This document shows, piece by piece, positions 52,747-61,571 of a DNA stretch of 64,000 nt. The notes beneath the pieces were generated by a model. It was given only the letters and a program-made list of their open reading frames with translations, ran no database searches and was not told the DNA's origin. Source of the stretch: Verrucomicrobiia bacterium. Lineage in GTDB: Bacteria; Verrucomicrobiota; Verrucomicrobiia; Verrucomicrobiales; Akkermansiaceae. The stretch's first letter is position 1. Every line of letters starts with the position of its first letter. The DNA is taken from NCBI GenBank assembly GCA_030432565.1, contig JAUIGV010000028.1, forward strand, positions 1-64,000, in the 5' to 3' direction. The position numbers were made by a program, and so were the translations under genes.

Positions 52747-54129
52747 ATGCCACCAAACGATACCGACCCAAACGACTTTCTTGAGTTCGCAAGGAAGCTA
52801 AGCGAGCTGGATCCGGATAGCCCGGAATTCGACAAGCTCATGGAAGAAATGCCAGACCCGGAATCGTTCCAACTCCCGCCTGCTCCTCCAAAGATTTTTG
52901 ACATCGCTGCAAATCCAAACATCTCATTCGATGATTTTGTTGCAACTGTCGAGGGCCAATTGGATCTTGAATTCGATGGCATCAACCTCACCCACCCTGC
53001 CGCCGCATCTGGTCATCGCGACCGGGTCCAATGGTTGGTTGAGCAAGGTCTGAGCCTCCACCTCGTCGACTCGAACGGTTACGGCACTGTCCTCAAGGCA
53101 GTTTATGCCCGGCAGAGGAACGGTGATGACCTTCTTGACTATCTCATAAGCCGGAATTGTGACCTGAATCAGACTTCCAGCTACAGTGAGTCTCCGCTAA
53201 GCGTCTTGATCTCTCGCGGTCGATACTCAATGGCACTCAAGTTAATCCGCAGCGGTGCGGACTCCGGCCTGGTCGGATTCACCCCACTTCACCAAGCCTC
53301 CGCTGCCGGGGACCTGAAACAAATTGAAGCGCTCACCAATCCCGAAAATTTGGAACTGCCCGATCGCTTCGGGCGCACTCCATGGCTCACCGCAATCGCC
53401 GCCGATCAGGTCGAGGCCGCGATTACCCTCTCCAAGATTGGAGCCAAGACTAACGTTTGCGGCAAGGGAGAGAGCAGTCCCCTTGAAGTTTGTGCGGTCA
53501 CCGATGCCGACCGAACGGCGCGCCACCTCATCGAAAATCACATGACCAAAAGTGAGTTTCATCAACTCCTGGCGGACCAAAACAGCTACGGTAAAACCTT
53601 GCTGCACGGGGCAGTTGGGTGGAACTCACTGAAGATTGCCCGGCTTTTTCTTGAGAACGGAGCCTCTGTCGACACCAAATGCTTCGTCGGAATGAAGCCC
53701 GTCAACGAGGCCATCTCACTCCCCATGCTCCAGCTTCTCCACAGTTTCGGGTCAGACCTGGGCCATGTTGACGGTTGCGGAGAATGGCCTCTCAAATCAG
53801 CCGCCGAAGACGATGATCTTGGAGCAGTCGAATGGCTCCTCAAGCAAGGAGTTGAGGTCGATCAAACATCGACTGGTGAAACAGCCCTGCACACCGCTGT
53901 TCGCTGGGGCTCGATTCAACTTATCAGAACTTTGATCGACGCTGGAGCCGATGTGAATGCCCGGGATGTCGATTCGGATTCCGTTCTTTTCAATTGCAAA
54001 ACCGTCGACTCCGCCAAACTCCTCATCGCGGCCGGAGCCGACCCAGCTCTCCGAAATCAAATTGGTGAAACTGCCGCCCAGTCATCCTATGTCGAACAAG
54101 AGGTGAGAGAATTTCTCAAAGGGGTCTGA
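52747..54129 (+). CDS. Ankyrin-repeat protein inside the RNA-repair island
   Basis: From ATG 52747 (MPPNDTDPNDFLEFARKLSE) the product has 460 aa, without signal peptide or membrane segment. An acidic N-terminal stretch of about 60 residues precedes eight or so ankyrin units from about residue 80: GFTPLHQASAAGDLKQIEAL, FGRTPWLTAIAADQVEAAI, YGKTLLHGAVGWNSLKIARL, TGETALHTAVRWGSIQLIRT and LIDAGADVNARDVDSDS are clear examples. It lies 11 bases after pnkp and 32 before rtcA, so it is probably co-transcribed. Ankyrin repeats bind other proteins, hence a scaffold or substrate adaptor for repair enzymes is an inference only. Confidence 0.8.
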   Translation: MPPNDTDPNDFLEFARKLSELDPDSPEFDKLMEEMPDPESFQLPPAPPKIFDIAANPNISFDDFVATVEGQLDLEFDGINLTHPAAASGHRDRVQWLVEQGLSLHLVDSNGYGTVLKAVYARQRNGDDLLDYLISRNCDLNQTSSYSESPLSVLISRGRYSMALKLIRSGADSGLVGFTPLHQASAAGDLKQIEALTNPENLELPDRFGRTPWLTAIAADQVEAAITLSKIGAKTNVCGKGESSPLEVCAVTDADRTARHLIENHMTKSEFHQLLADQNSYGKTLLHGAVGWNSLKIARLFLENGASVDTKCFVGMKPVNEAISLPMLQLLHSFGSDLGHVDGCGEWPLKSAAEDDDLGAVEWLLKQGVEVDQTSTGETALHTAVRWGSIQLIRTLIDAGADVNARDVDSDSVLFNCKTVDSAKLLIAAGADPALRNQIGETAAQSSYVEQEVREFLKGV

Positions 54130-54161
54130 CCTCGATCTTCGGCCCAAACCAAAGACCAAGA

Positions 54162-55178
54162 ATGCTCACACTCTCAGGACAAAACGGCGGAGGCCAAATC
54201 CTCCGTTCCTCGCTGACTCTCTCGATGATCACCGGCCAGCCATTCCGGCTAACAAAGATCCGGGGAGGCCGCTCCAAACCCGGGCTGGCCCGACAACATC
54301 TCACCTGCGTGAAAGCAGCCGCGGAAATTTCAAACGGGTCGGTCGACGGAGCTGAATTGGGATCGACTGAAATCATTTTCAATCCGGGAAAAGTGACCGG
54401 AGGAAACTATCACTTCGCCATTGGAACCGCTGGAAGTACGACACTTCTCGCACAAACCGTCCTGCCCGCCCTCTGGCAGGCCGGAAATGCGAGCTCCCTG
54501 ACACTGGAAGGAGGGACGCACAACACCATGGCTCCTCCCCTTGATTTTATCACCCGGACATTTTTCCCGGTGCTAGAAAAGATGGGGGTGCAAATCGAAA
54601 CCGAACTCCGGCGCTATGGCTTCGTGCCTGCCGGAGGCGGGGAGGTTTTTTTCCGGCTTTTTGGAGGACAAACACTCCAGCCTATTGAGCTTTTGGAGAG
54701 AGGAGAACTACTCGAGCAACGCATTCACTGTATCTGTGCCCACCTTCAGGGACCAGTCGCCGGAAAGGAAACCTCGGCCCTGCTAAGAGAGCTGGACTGG
54801 CCCGAAAACACTGTCTTCATCGACCACACCACGGATGCCGACTGCCAGGGCAACACGCTTTCGGCAGAGCTTGTTTTTGAGCACATCTCCGAACGGGTTA
54901 CCTCATTTGGCGAACGGGGCAAAACCTCGCAGCGGGTTGCTCAAGAAACCGCCAAAATGATGCAAAATTATCTTGGTAGCGAAGCGGTAGTTGGCCGCCA
55001 CCTTTCAGATCAACTTCTTCTCCCCATGGCACTCGCCGGCGGCGGAAAGATGCTCACCTCCGTGCCTTCAAACCACGTCAAAACCAACACCGAAGTCATC
55101 GAGAAATTTCTCCCGGTGAAGTTCGAAATCGAAGCCCAACAACGAGGGTGCCATTTCATCAGCGTCAAAAGCCGGTAG
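54162..55178 (+). CDS. rtcA: RtcA, RNA 3'-terminal phosphate cyclase
   Basis: The 338-aa protein matches RtcA, which converts RNA 3'-phosphates to 2',3'-cyclic phosphates with ATP. Motifs: SGQNGGGQILRSSLTLSMITG at the N-terminus, RGGRSKPGLARQHLTCVKAAAEI, ALWQAGNASSLTLEGGTHN, GFVPAGGGEV, and GRHLSDQLLLPMALAGGG with the His nucleophile near residue 280. In enteric bacteria rtcA follows rtcB directly; here they are separated by hen1, pnkp and the ankyrin gene. It is the last gene of the rightward repair series; the next gene follows after 79 bases and is an unrelated peptidase. Confidence 0.95.
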   Translation: MLTLSGQNGGGQILRSSLTLSMITGQPFRLTKIRGGRSKPGLARQHLTCVKAAAEISNGSVDGAELGSTEIIFNPGKVTGGNYHFAIGTAGSTTLLAQTVLPALWQAGNASSLTLEGGTHNTMAPPLDFITRTFFPVLEKMGVQIETELRRYGFVPAGGGEVFFRLFGGQTLQPIELLERGELLEQRIHCICAHLQGPVAGKETSALLRELDWPENTVFIDHTTDADCQGNTLSAELVFEHISERVTSFGERGKTSQRVAQETAKMMQNYLGSEAVVGRHLSDQLLLPMALAGGGKMLTSVPSNHVKTNTEVIEKFLPVKFEIEAQQRGCHFISVKSR

Positions 55179-55257
55179 CGAAAAGCCGTCGTGTCATCGT
55201 GGTCAACCTACCGGAAATCCTCTTCGCCTTTTTCCAGCCTTCCGTTAGCGTTCCGAC

Positions 55258-56697
55258 ATGGCTGACATCCAAAACCTTCTCCAGGAAATCTCTCTCCTCT
55301 CCTCAACCTCCGCCACCTTGGGCTGGGATCAGGAAACCTACGCTCCCGCAAAGTCCGTGGCCCATCGAGCCAAGCAACTTGCCTACCTTCACGGTCGAAT
55401 TCACAAGCTGCAAACATCCAATGCCTTCCGCGACGGACTCGCTTCGCTCGCTGGCCCCAACCAACGCGAACTCACCCACCGCTACGAACGCGCCACCAAA
55501 ATCCCGCAAGAACTCGTCGAGCGCGACTCCGAAACCTCCTCCCTCGCCAAAGCGGCCTGGTCCGAAGCCCGCAAGAAAAACCAATTCCAAACCTTCGCCC
55601 CCCACCTCGCCAAGCTCCTCGAAATCGCCCGTGAAAAAGCCGATCACTGGGGCTACGAAGACGAACCCTACGACGCCCTTCTCTCCGAATACGAACGCGG
55701 CGCCAAGACCCGCGAAGTGGCCGCTCTCTTCGACTCCATTGATACCGAACTCGCCCAAATCGCCGCCGCTGCAGTCGAAAAATCCTCTTCCATCCCCGCC
55801 GACTTCCTCCACGGTCCCGCTCCCATCGAGGCCCAACAAACTCTCAATCGCGAAGTCGCAGAATCGCTTGGCTTCGACTTTACCCAAGGCCGTATCGATA
55901 CCACCGCCCATCCCTTTTGCACCACCCTCGGGCCCGCCGATGTCCGTCTCACCACCCGCTACGAAGAGCACGACTTCGCTTCTTCCCTCTTCGGCGTGAT
56001 GCACGAGACCGGCCACGGACTTTACGAACAAGGCCTCCCCGCGTCGGACTTTCATCTCCCCTCCGGCCACGCCGTCTCGCTCGGCATTCACGAATCACAA
56101 TCCCGACTCTGGGAGAATCACGTCGGTCGCTCCCGCCCCTTCTGGGAAAAGTGGTATCCCCGCGCCCAGAGCCTTTTCCCCCACCTTCGCGAAATTTCGC
56201 TCGATGACTTCCTCCCAGCCGTCAACCGCTGCGCCTACTCCCCCATCCGTGTCGAGGCCGATGAAGCCACCTACGACCTCCACATTCTCCTTCGCTTTAA
56301 AATCGAGCGAGCCCTCCTCACCGGCGAACTCGAAGTCGCCGGGGTTCCTGCCACCTGGAATGACGAGTTCGAAAAGCTCTTTGGCTTCCGCCCTAAAACC
56401 GACTCGGAAGGCTGCCTCCAGGATATCCATTGGTCCATGGGCGGTCTCGGCTACTTCGCCACCTACTCGCTCGGAAACATCAACTCAGCCCAACTCTTCG
56501 AAGCCGCCATGAAAGATGACGCCGTCTCCTCCGCCTTCGCCAAAGGCGACTTCCTTCCCCTCCTCGGCTGGATGCAAAAAAACATCCATCAACACGGCTC
56601 CACCCTCTTCCCTCAGGATCTCATGGCACAAGCTACCGGGTCCAAAACCGATCCCCAGCCCTACCTCAAACACCTCCGCAGCCGCTTCACCCAATAG
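55258..56697 (+). CDS. M32 carboxypeptidase (Taq-type)
   Basis: The 479-aa protein is an M32 metallocarboxypeptidase, a cytoplasmic enzyme that removes C-terminal residues from peptides. Zinc-binding HExxH is visible in GVMHETGHGLYEQGL near residue 250, followed by GIHESQSRLWENHVGRS with the third ligand, and IRVEADEATYDLHILLRF and DIHWSMGGLGYFATYSLGN. The N-terminal SATLGWDQETYAPAKSVAHRAKQLAYL matches the family start. Length is typical. The gene is on the same strand as the repair genes but has no evident functional link with them. Confidence 0.92.
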   Translation: MADIQNLLQEISLLSSTSATLGWDQETYAPAKSVAHRAKQLAYLHGRIHKLQTSNAFRDGLASLAGPNQRELTHRYERATKIPQELVERDSETSSLAKAAWSEARKKNQFQTFAPHLAKLLEIAREKADHWGYEDEPYDALLSEYERGAKTREVAALFDSIDTELAQIAAAAVEKSSSIPADFLHGPAPIEAQQTLNREVAESLGFDFTQGRIDTTAHPFCTTLGPADVRLTTRYEEHDFASSLFGVMHETGHGLYEQGLPASDFHLPSGHAVSLGIHESQSRLWENHVGRSRPFWEKWYPRAQSLFPHLREISLDDFLPAVNRCAYSPIRVEADEATYDLHILLRFKIERALLTGELEVAGVPATWNDEFEKLFGFRPKTDSEGCLQDIHWSMGGLGYFATYSLGNINSAQLFEAAMKDDAVSSAFAKGDFLPLLGWMQKNIHQHGSTLFPQDLMAQATGSKTDPQPYLKHLRSRFTQ

Positions 56698-57312
56698 CTA
56701 CGAAACTTGGACTTTCGTCCGAATCGTCCAACATTCGGAGTAAGGTTTCGATCAGGGCTTGTTTCAAAAACGATCGGAAAGATGGAGCGACTGCATTCAC
56801 AAAACGCGGCAGCGGGTCTTTTGAAAAAAACCACAGTCATCATTGGATTGCGCCCCGAAAAGTCGGCGGTTTCCAAAACATCGAAATAGAAAACCAAGCA
56901 AGGCCTTCCAGAAAAACCACCTACTCGTATGGTCGCCACCGAAACGCAATGTGAATATGACAACGCCATTGGGATGGGTCTAAATCAATTCATGGAAACG
57001 GGGAACCACTCCCGATAAATTGAGTGAATCCTGGAATCGGGCGCAACCAGCCATCAATGGCATTGGGGGAAGTCGCCCTGAAACCATACCATGACGCCCT
57101 CTGGTGTGGATGACCACTAGACCATTTGCCAGAAGTGATTGCGGGTAAAGGCCGAGACTGTGGGAATTGACGAGCAACGCCGCAATCGGCTCCCACAGGC
57201 CGGAAGTCTCTGAGCCCTCCCGCGCAGCGGCTGATCCTCTCGACACAACGATCCCCGTTTTCACGTAAGGACTTTTGGCAGATGGTCTAGGGCTGAGCTC
57301 TCAAGGATCCCG
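56698..57312. other. Gene-poor stretch of about 600 bases
   Basis: No convincing gene is seen. Open frames of 60-103 codons exist on both strands but have no domain signature, start signal or neighbour support. The strings GCCATTGGGATGGG (about 56965) and GGCATTGGGGGAAG (about 57059) are similar, and an inverted-repeat element lies at 57117-57290, so this may be decayed mobile or repeat DNA. It separates the M32 gene from the terminator of the DUF1080 operon. Confidence 0.5.
57117..57290. repeat. 174-bp element bounded by 20-bp inverted repeats
   Basis: CTAGACCATTTGCCAGAAGT (57117-57136) and ACTTTTGGCAGATGGTCTAG (57271-57290) are inverted copies that agree at 18 of 20 positions, both ending outward in CTAG. 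A third copy in direct orientation with one change (AGACCATTTACCAGAAGTG) lies at 63982-64000. No gene is contained. A MITE-like or other small dispersed element is possible; no clear target duplication is seen. Confidence 0.55.
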
Positions 57313-57368
57313 GAAAATAAAAGCCCCTGGACTGCGCACTCAAAAAGAGAAACGCAGGGTCCAAGGGC
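57313..57368 (-). terminator. Intrinsic terminator of the nagB-DUF1080 operon
   Basis: On the minus strand GCCCTTGGACCCTGCG (57368-57353) pairs with CGCAGTCCAGGGGC (57336-57323), with a two-base bulge and a G-U pair. TTTTATTTT follows. It lies 25 bases after the DUF1080 stop codon. Confidence 0.85.
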
Positions 57369-57392
57369 GTATGAACGGGCAAAGTGACCAAT

Positions 57393-58025
57393 CTACTCGG
57401 CCTTCTTGGCTGGCAGTTCCTTTATCTTGATGTTCTTGAAGCTGACAATGTCGCCATGTCCGCAGAAGGCGATGTGACCTTCACGACGCTTGGCTCCCTG
57501 GTGCTTCGGCTTGCTCTTGTTAATCTCATCAAGATTGGCCTCCATAATGACGGTGCCGTTGAGTTCCACTTTCACCTTGGGACCATCAATTGTCACGATC
57601 TCCTTGTTCCACTCACCCACAGGCTTGAGATGGCCCTTCTTGGCGGCAACCAGAGTATACAGTCCGCCGTGGAATTGGTAGTCCTTGAGATTGGCATACT
57701 TGGGGTGGGTGTTATCGAGGATCTGGATTTCCATGCCGCTGTAGGCGGCATCACCCTGGCCGGGATAATGGACGCCCAATCCATTGTTCGCTCCGGGAGT
57801 GAGCTTGAACTCAAACTGAAGAACATAGTTTGAGTACTGCTTGTCGGTTTTCAAAACACGGCACTTCTTCGTGGAAGTGATCGTGCCGTCCTTGACCTCA
57901 TAGCCGGCTTGCTCGGTCTTGCCGGCCGCACCCCAGTTGGTGAAGTCCTTGCCGTTGAAAAGGTCGACGAATTCCCCCGCACAGGCGGAGCTAATGGTGG
58001 CGATTGCCAGTAGGATTGATTTCAT
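57393..58025 (-). CDS. Secreted DUF1080 protein (3-keto-disaccharide hydrolase family)
   Basis: The 210-aa protein has a signal peptide (MKSILLAIATISSACA) and one DUF1080 concanavalin-like domain: FVDLFNGKDFTNWGAAG, YSNYVLQFEFKLTPGANNGLGVHYP, GMEIQILDN, FHGGLYTLVAAKKGHLKPVGEWN. Characterised relatives in Bacteroidota cleave 3-keto-glycosides made by Gfo/Idh/MocA dehydrogenases, and such a dehydrogenase gene lies 21 bases upstream. It is the last gene of the leftward nagB-araC-MFS operon and is followed by a good terminator. Substrate not determined. Confidence 0.88.
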   Translation of the reverse strand: MKSILLAIATISSACAGEFVDLFNGKDFTNWGAAGKTEQAGYEVKDGTITSTKKCRVLKTDKQYSNYVLQFEFKLTPGANNGLGVHYPGQGDAAYSGMEIQILDNTHPKYANLKDYQFHGGLYTLVAAKKGHLKPVGEWNKEIVTIDGPKVKVELNGTVIMEANLDEINKSKPKHQGAKRREGHIAFCGHGDIVSFKNIKIKELPAKKAE

Positions 58026-58046
58026 GGTTTTTTCGAGTTTTGGGGT

Positions 58047-59123
58047 TTAGAGTTCTACGGTTTTACCAGTGCGGAAGCTTTCATCGGCCGCCGCGACAAT
58101 CCGCATCGAGTTGATGGCATCATCCATGTGGTCGGTAAGATCCATGTCCTCCTGGATCGCTTTCAGGAAATACTCCTGCTCGCGGTGACAAAGACCATCA
58201 TGGTCCGGTTCGTCCGCGGTGGTGATCCAATCGTCTTCCTTCACAAATTTGCCATTCTCATCCAGCTGACTGTGATGCAGCCGCAAAGCCTCGGTCTTAC
58301 TGTGGGAATCAACATCCGCCGAAGCGCCCTCGCTTCCGGCATCCTTCGCACTGATCGTGACACAGCCCTTTGGTCCGACGACATCCTTCACGAAGAAGGC
58401 GGTCTCGCTCATCATGGGACCCCAGCCGGCCTCATACCAACCAACGCTGCCATCCTCAAAAGTCACCTGCAAGTGGCCGTAGTTGATCTTTCCTTCCGGA
58501 AGTTCGTCTGTCAGGCGGGCTCCGATTCCGCTGACACGGATGGGCTTGCTCCGCGTCATCTGGCACATCACATCCACGTAGTGCACACCGCAATCAACGA
58601 TGGGAGAAATGGACGACATGAGGTTCTTGTGAGTCTTCCAATTGTCGCCACTGGACTGTTGGTTGAGGTTCATCCGCATCACAAGCGGCTTGCCGAGGGT
58701 GTGGGAAACCTCGATGAATTTAATCCAACTCGGGTGGTGACGGAGAATGTAACCGATGACCAACTTGCGTCCGGTCTCCCGGGCTTTGGCCACGATTTCC
58801 TCGGCCTCCGCGACCGTTTCGGCGAGAGGTTTCTCGATAAAGACATCAGCGCCAGCGTCCATGGCAGCCTTGGCATAATCGGCGTGGGTGTCCGGGTAGG
58901 TCGAGATGGACACAGCATCCGGTTTGGTGGCCTCGAGGGCTTCGTAATAGTCGCCGAACTCGGGATAGCTTGCGCCGAGATCTTCATTGAGCGCCCTGCG
59001 ACTGCCCTCCGAACGGGTGACAATCCCGCAGATCTCGAATCCCTCGATCGCGTGATAGGCCCGCGCATGGGAAGTCCCCATGTGGCCGGCTCCGACACAT
59101 AATACTTTAATCGTCTTGCTCAT
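58047..59123 (-). CDS. Cytoplasmic Gfo/Idh/MocA-family oxidoreductase
   Basis: From ATG 59123 ([23 protein letters not shown]) the product has 358 aa. The Rossmann fold GxGxxG-type VGAGHMGTSHA and the EKPLAETVAEAEEIV motif near 95, with the usual catalytic Lys, are visible. The second domain carries DCGVHYVDVM with the family His. Such enzymes use NAD(P) to oxidise or reduce sugar hydroxyls. It partly overlaps the small membrane-protein gene upstream (17 bases), so the two are translated together. With DUF1080 downstream, a 3-keto sugar route is likely; the exact sugar is open. Confidence 0.87.
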   Translation of the reverse strand: MSKTIKVLCVGAGHMGTSHARAYHAIEGFEICGIVTRSEGSRRALNEDLGASYPEFGDYYEALEATKPDAVSISTYPDTHADYAKAAMDAGADVFIEKPLAETVAEAEEIVAKARETGRKLVIGYILRHHPSWIKFIEVSHTLGKPLVMRMNLNQQSSGDNWKTHKNLMSSISPIVDCGVHYVDVMCQMTRSKPIRVSGIGARLTDELPEGKINYGHLQVTFEDGSVGWYEAGWGPMMSETAFFVKDVVGPKGCVTISAKDAGSEGASADVDSHSKTEALRLHHSQLDENGKFVKEDDWITTADEPDHDGLCHREQEYFLKAIQEDMDLTDHMDDAINSMRIVAAADESFRTGKTVEL

Positions 59124-59298
59124 GATTTTGAAATTCTTGCTCTTGTTTCTTTGCGAGTTCCGGGTCAACCGCAGGTGGCCCCTTCTTTAAGACCACAATG
59201 CACTGAATAAACTTCACCATTCCGGCAATGGCACCCACCACGATGATAATCATGATGGTGACTGCGGCCCAATCGCCGGCGTGAAAGGCGGGGATCAT
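59107..59298 (-). CDS. 63-aa single-helix membrane protein
   Basis: This small gene overlaps the MFS stop as ATGA (59298-59295) and extends 17 bases into the next gene, the pattern of a real coupled gene. The product has a strongly hydrophobic segment (residues 12-37, [25 protein letters not shown]) and a charged tail ([16 protein letters not shown]). A small accessory subunit for the transporter is the simplest idea but not shown. Confidence 0.68.
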   Translation of the reverse strand: MIPAFHAGDWAAVTIMIIIVVGAIAGMVKFIQCIVVLKKGPPAVDPELAKKQEQEFQNHEQDD

Positions 59299-60659
59299 CC
59301 CTCGGCAGGCTCGGTTACCGTGTTATCCTTGAAGAACAGCAGGAAGATTCCAAGCACCCCGGCAGCGAAGACAGCAGGGAACATCCACAGCTTCCTCCAC
59401 TCCATCGCCTTCAACTGGGACATGCGGGCTTCACCCTTTTCCTTTTCCAGCAATTCGGCCTGCGCCACAAGCTCGTCGGTCTTGCTCTCTTCAATCTTTT
59501 CCTTCACCGCAGTGAGTTCCTTTTCTTTTGCGGCCACAACCTCCCCGTATTCAGCAACCGCCGCAGGCGAGGCACTTTTTTCGACAAAACCTGCCACTTG
59601 AGCACCGATCAACATACCAATTCCAAGCGTGAAAAGCACCAACAAGCCTTGGGCTTGCGCCCGGATATTGCCCGGAGCTTTTTTATCGGTGTAAATCTGG
59701 CCGGTTACGAAAAAGAAGTCGTAGCAAATTCCATGAATGACGACCCCGATGAGAATCATCCACACGATTTGATCGGGAGCTCCCAGGGCGAAGAGGAAGT
59801 AGCGACCCACCCACGCCAGCATGCCGATGGCAAGCATCCACTTGACCCCAAGTCGTGTGAAGAAAAACGGCATCACCAGCATGAAGAAAATCTCGGACAT
59901 TTGCCCGTAGCTCATGGTCTGGCCAATTGGAAGTTCGGCCATCTCCACCACCCGGCTGGTAATTTGGTAGTAGAAAGCCAGCGGGATACAAATCAACATC
60001 GAGCTGAGCAGGAATACCAGATAGGACCGGTCCTTAAGCATGACCAGGGCATCGAGTCCAAGGACATCCTTGATGCCAGCCTTTCCGGTCGCCGTTGGAG
60101 GAGTTGAGGGCAGAGCAAAACTGAACAGACCGAGAATTACGGCAGCCCCCGCAGCGAGATAGAACATGTCCACCTGCTTGTCCCAAACGAGGAAGGAGAG
60201 ACTCAGACCGGCAATAATCCACCCGATAGTTCCGAACACACGAATCAGCGGAAACTGTTTCTCGGCACTCTGGATATTCTTCATCGCGATCGTATTGGTC
60301 AAAGCGAGGGTCGGGTAGTAACAGAGCATATGGCCAAAAAAGGCCCAGTTGATGACAGCCGGACTCACTCCGGGCTTCATCATTCCCGCAGCTGAAAACA
60401 TGATGACTCCTCCAAGAATGTGAAGGACGGCCAACACTTTCTGGGCCGAAAAGTAGCGATCAGCAATCATGCCGACGAAAAAGGGCGAGAGAATACCGGC
60501 GATCGGCCCCACCGAGTAGGTCCAGCTAAAATCCCCAGCGGTGAACCCTATTGTACCCAGGTAGTTGGGTGCCGTGACATACCATGCCCCCCAAATGAAA
60601 AACTGAAGGAACATCATGATCGACAGCTTGACTGTCGTGCTGGAAGTGGAATTGCTCAT
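59295..60659 (-). CDS. MFS transporter, nucleoside/sugar-symporter-like, with coiled-coil loop
   Basis: From ATG 60659 ([20 protein letters not shown]) the protein has 454 aa and about 12 membrane helices. [35 protein letters not shown], and [19 protein letters not shown] match the NupG/XapB nucleoside:H+ symporter branch that PVC and Bacteroidota genomes use in sugar clusters. A hydrophilic insert of about 45 residues ([19 protein letters not shown] to [13 protein letters not shown]) before the last helix is predicted coiled coil, an unusual addition. Within the operon it probably imports the sugar or disaccharide later acted on by the dehydrogenase. Confidence 0.85.
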   Translation of the reverse strand: MSNSTSSTTVKLSIMMFLQFFIWGAWYVTAPNYLGTIGFTAGDFSWTYSVGPIAGILSPFFVGMIADRYFSAQKVLAVLHILGGVIMFSAAGMMKPGVSPAVINWAFFGHMLCYYPTLALTNTIAMKNIQSAEKQFPLIRVFGTIGWIIAGLSLSFLVWDKQVDMFYLAAGAAVILGLFSFALPSTPPTATGKAGIKDVLGLDALVMLKDRSYLVFLLSSMLICIPLAFYYQITSRVVEMAELPIGQTMSYGQMSEIFFMLVMPFFFTRLGVKWMLAIGMLAWVGRYFLFALGAPDQIVWMILIGVVIHGICYDFFFVTGQIYTDKKAPGNIRAQAQGLLVLFTLGIGMLIGAQVAGFVEKSASPAAVAEYGEVVAAKEKELTAVKEKIEESKTDELVAQAELLEKEKGEARMSQLKAMEWRKLWMFPAVFAAGVLGIFLLFFKDNTVTEPAEG

Positions 60660-60688
60660 CGTCTTTTTAGTATGTTTCAATTGGTTGT

Positions 60689-61567
60689 TTAAGCCTCAAC
60701 CCGCGATCGCTTGCGGTAGGAACTCGGAGTCATCTCGTACATGCGCCGGAAGGCACGGGTAAAACTGGTCAGGGAACCAAAGCCGGTCCGCTCGGCAATG
60801 ACACCAAGATCAAGCTCGCCCTGCTCCAAAAGATAGGTGGCCCGCACGAGACGAACCGAACGCACGAAGTTGCCCAGCGACACTCCGGCTCCGTCGCGGA
60901 AGACCGCACGCAGGTAGCTCTCGGAAACCCCCATGGCTGTGGAAAGCGCCGGCATGGCGAGATCACCTTCCAGATTTTCCATGACGTGTTTCTTGATCTG
61001 CGCCACAAGGTCGGCATCCGGTTCGGCTTTATTCCGTGCGGGCTCGGCGGTTTCCATCGCTTCGAACACCTTGCCCAGCGCAATACTGGCCTTGAGGCCG
61101 TCTTCCTTTTGAAACTCGGCAAGAAATTCCACCAACAATCCCTTGGCCTGTTCACTCATCTTGCGTCCACCCGAACGCCACAGCTCGAGGATTTGCCGCG
61201 CCGGCCCCTCAAGATCAAAAGTGACATACAGCCAGGTGAACTTCTCGGGCAGGTCGATGTAGTAATGAATCTGGTGAGGAAAAAGCAGGTGAGCCTCACC
61301 CTCGTGAATTTGGCGGGTGTTGGTTTCCACCCCCATGCTTCCGTCACCTTCCAAAGATATGAGAAGAACGTAGCGCGAATGCTGGTCATAACGGCCTGCC
61401 TTGGCAGAAATCCCATCCCACCCGCTGGTCCGATGATCCTGCGCCATCCGACAAAATGAGACAATCTCACGCGGAAGAATCTCGCCGCCCCAATCCAAGC
61501 CGCTGAAGTAATCATCCGGTTGGGGAAGATTCCTGGCTGTTTCGATGAGCTGTGTTTTGTCGGACAT
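60689..61567 (-). CDS. AraC-family transcriptional regulator
   Basis: From ATG 61567 ([19 protein letters not shown]) the product has 292 aa. The N-terminal cupin-like ligand domain is seen in [21 protein letters not shown] and [25 protein letters not shown]. Two C-terminal helix-turn-helix motifs are in [21 protein letters not shown] and [22 protein letters not shown], ending MTPSSYRKR. It likely activates this sugar operon in response to its substrate. It starts four bases after nagB and precedes the transporter by 29 bases. Confidence 0.9.
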   Translation of the reverse strand: MSDKTQLIETARNLPQPDDYFSGLDWGGEILPREIVSFCRMAQDHRTSGWDGISAKAGRYDQHSRYVLLISLEGDGSMGVETNTRQIHEGEAHLLFPHQIHYYIDLPEKFTWLYVTFDLEGPARQILELWRSGGRKMSEQAKGLLVEFLAEFQKEDGLKASIALGKVFEAMETAEPARNKAEPDADLVAQIKKHVMENLEGDLAMPALSTAMGVSESYLRAVFRDGAGVSLGNFVRSVRLVRATYLLEQGELDLGVIAERTGFGSLTSFTRAFRRMYEMTPSSYRKRSRVEA

Positions 61568-61571
61568 CTTT

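Noticed and set aside
56980-57264. 94-codon minus-strand frame in the gene-poor stretch
   Set aside because: No family signature, no clear start signal, and it runs through the inverted-repeat element; probably not coding.
58128-59102. 324-codon frame antisense to the Gfo/Idh/MocA gene
   Set aside because: No motif or start signal; the minus-strand gene is complete and in an operon.
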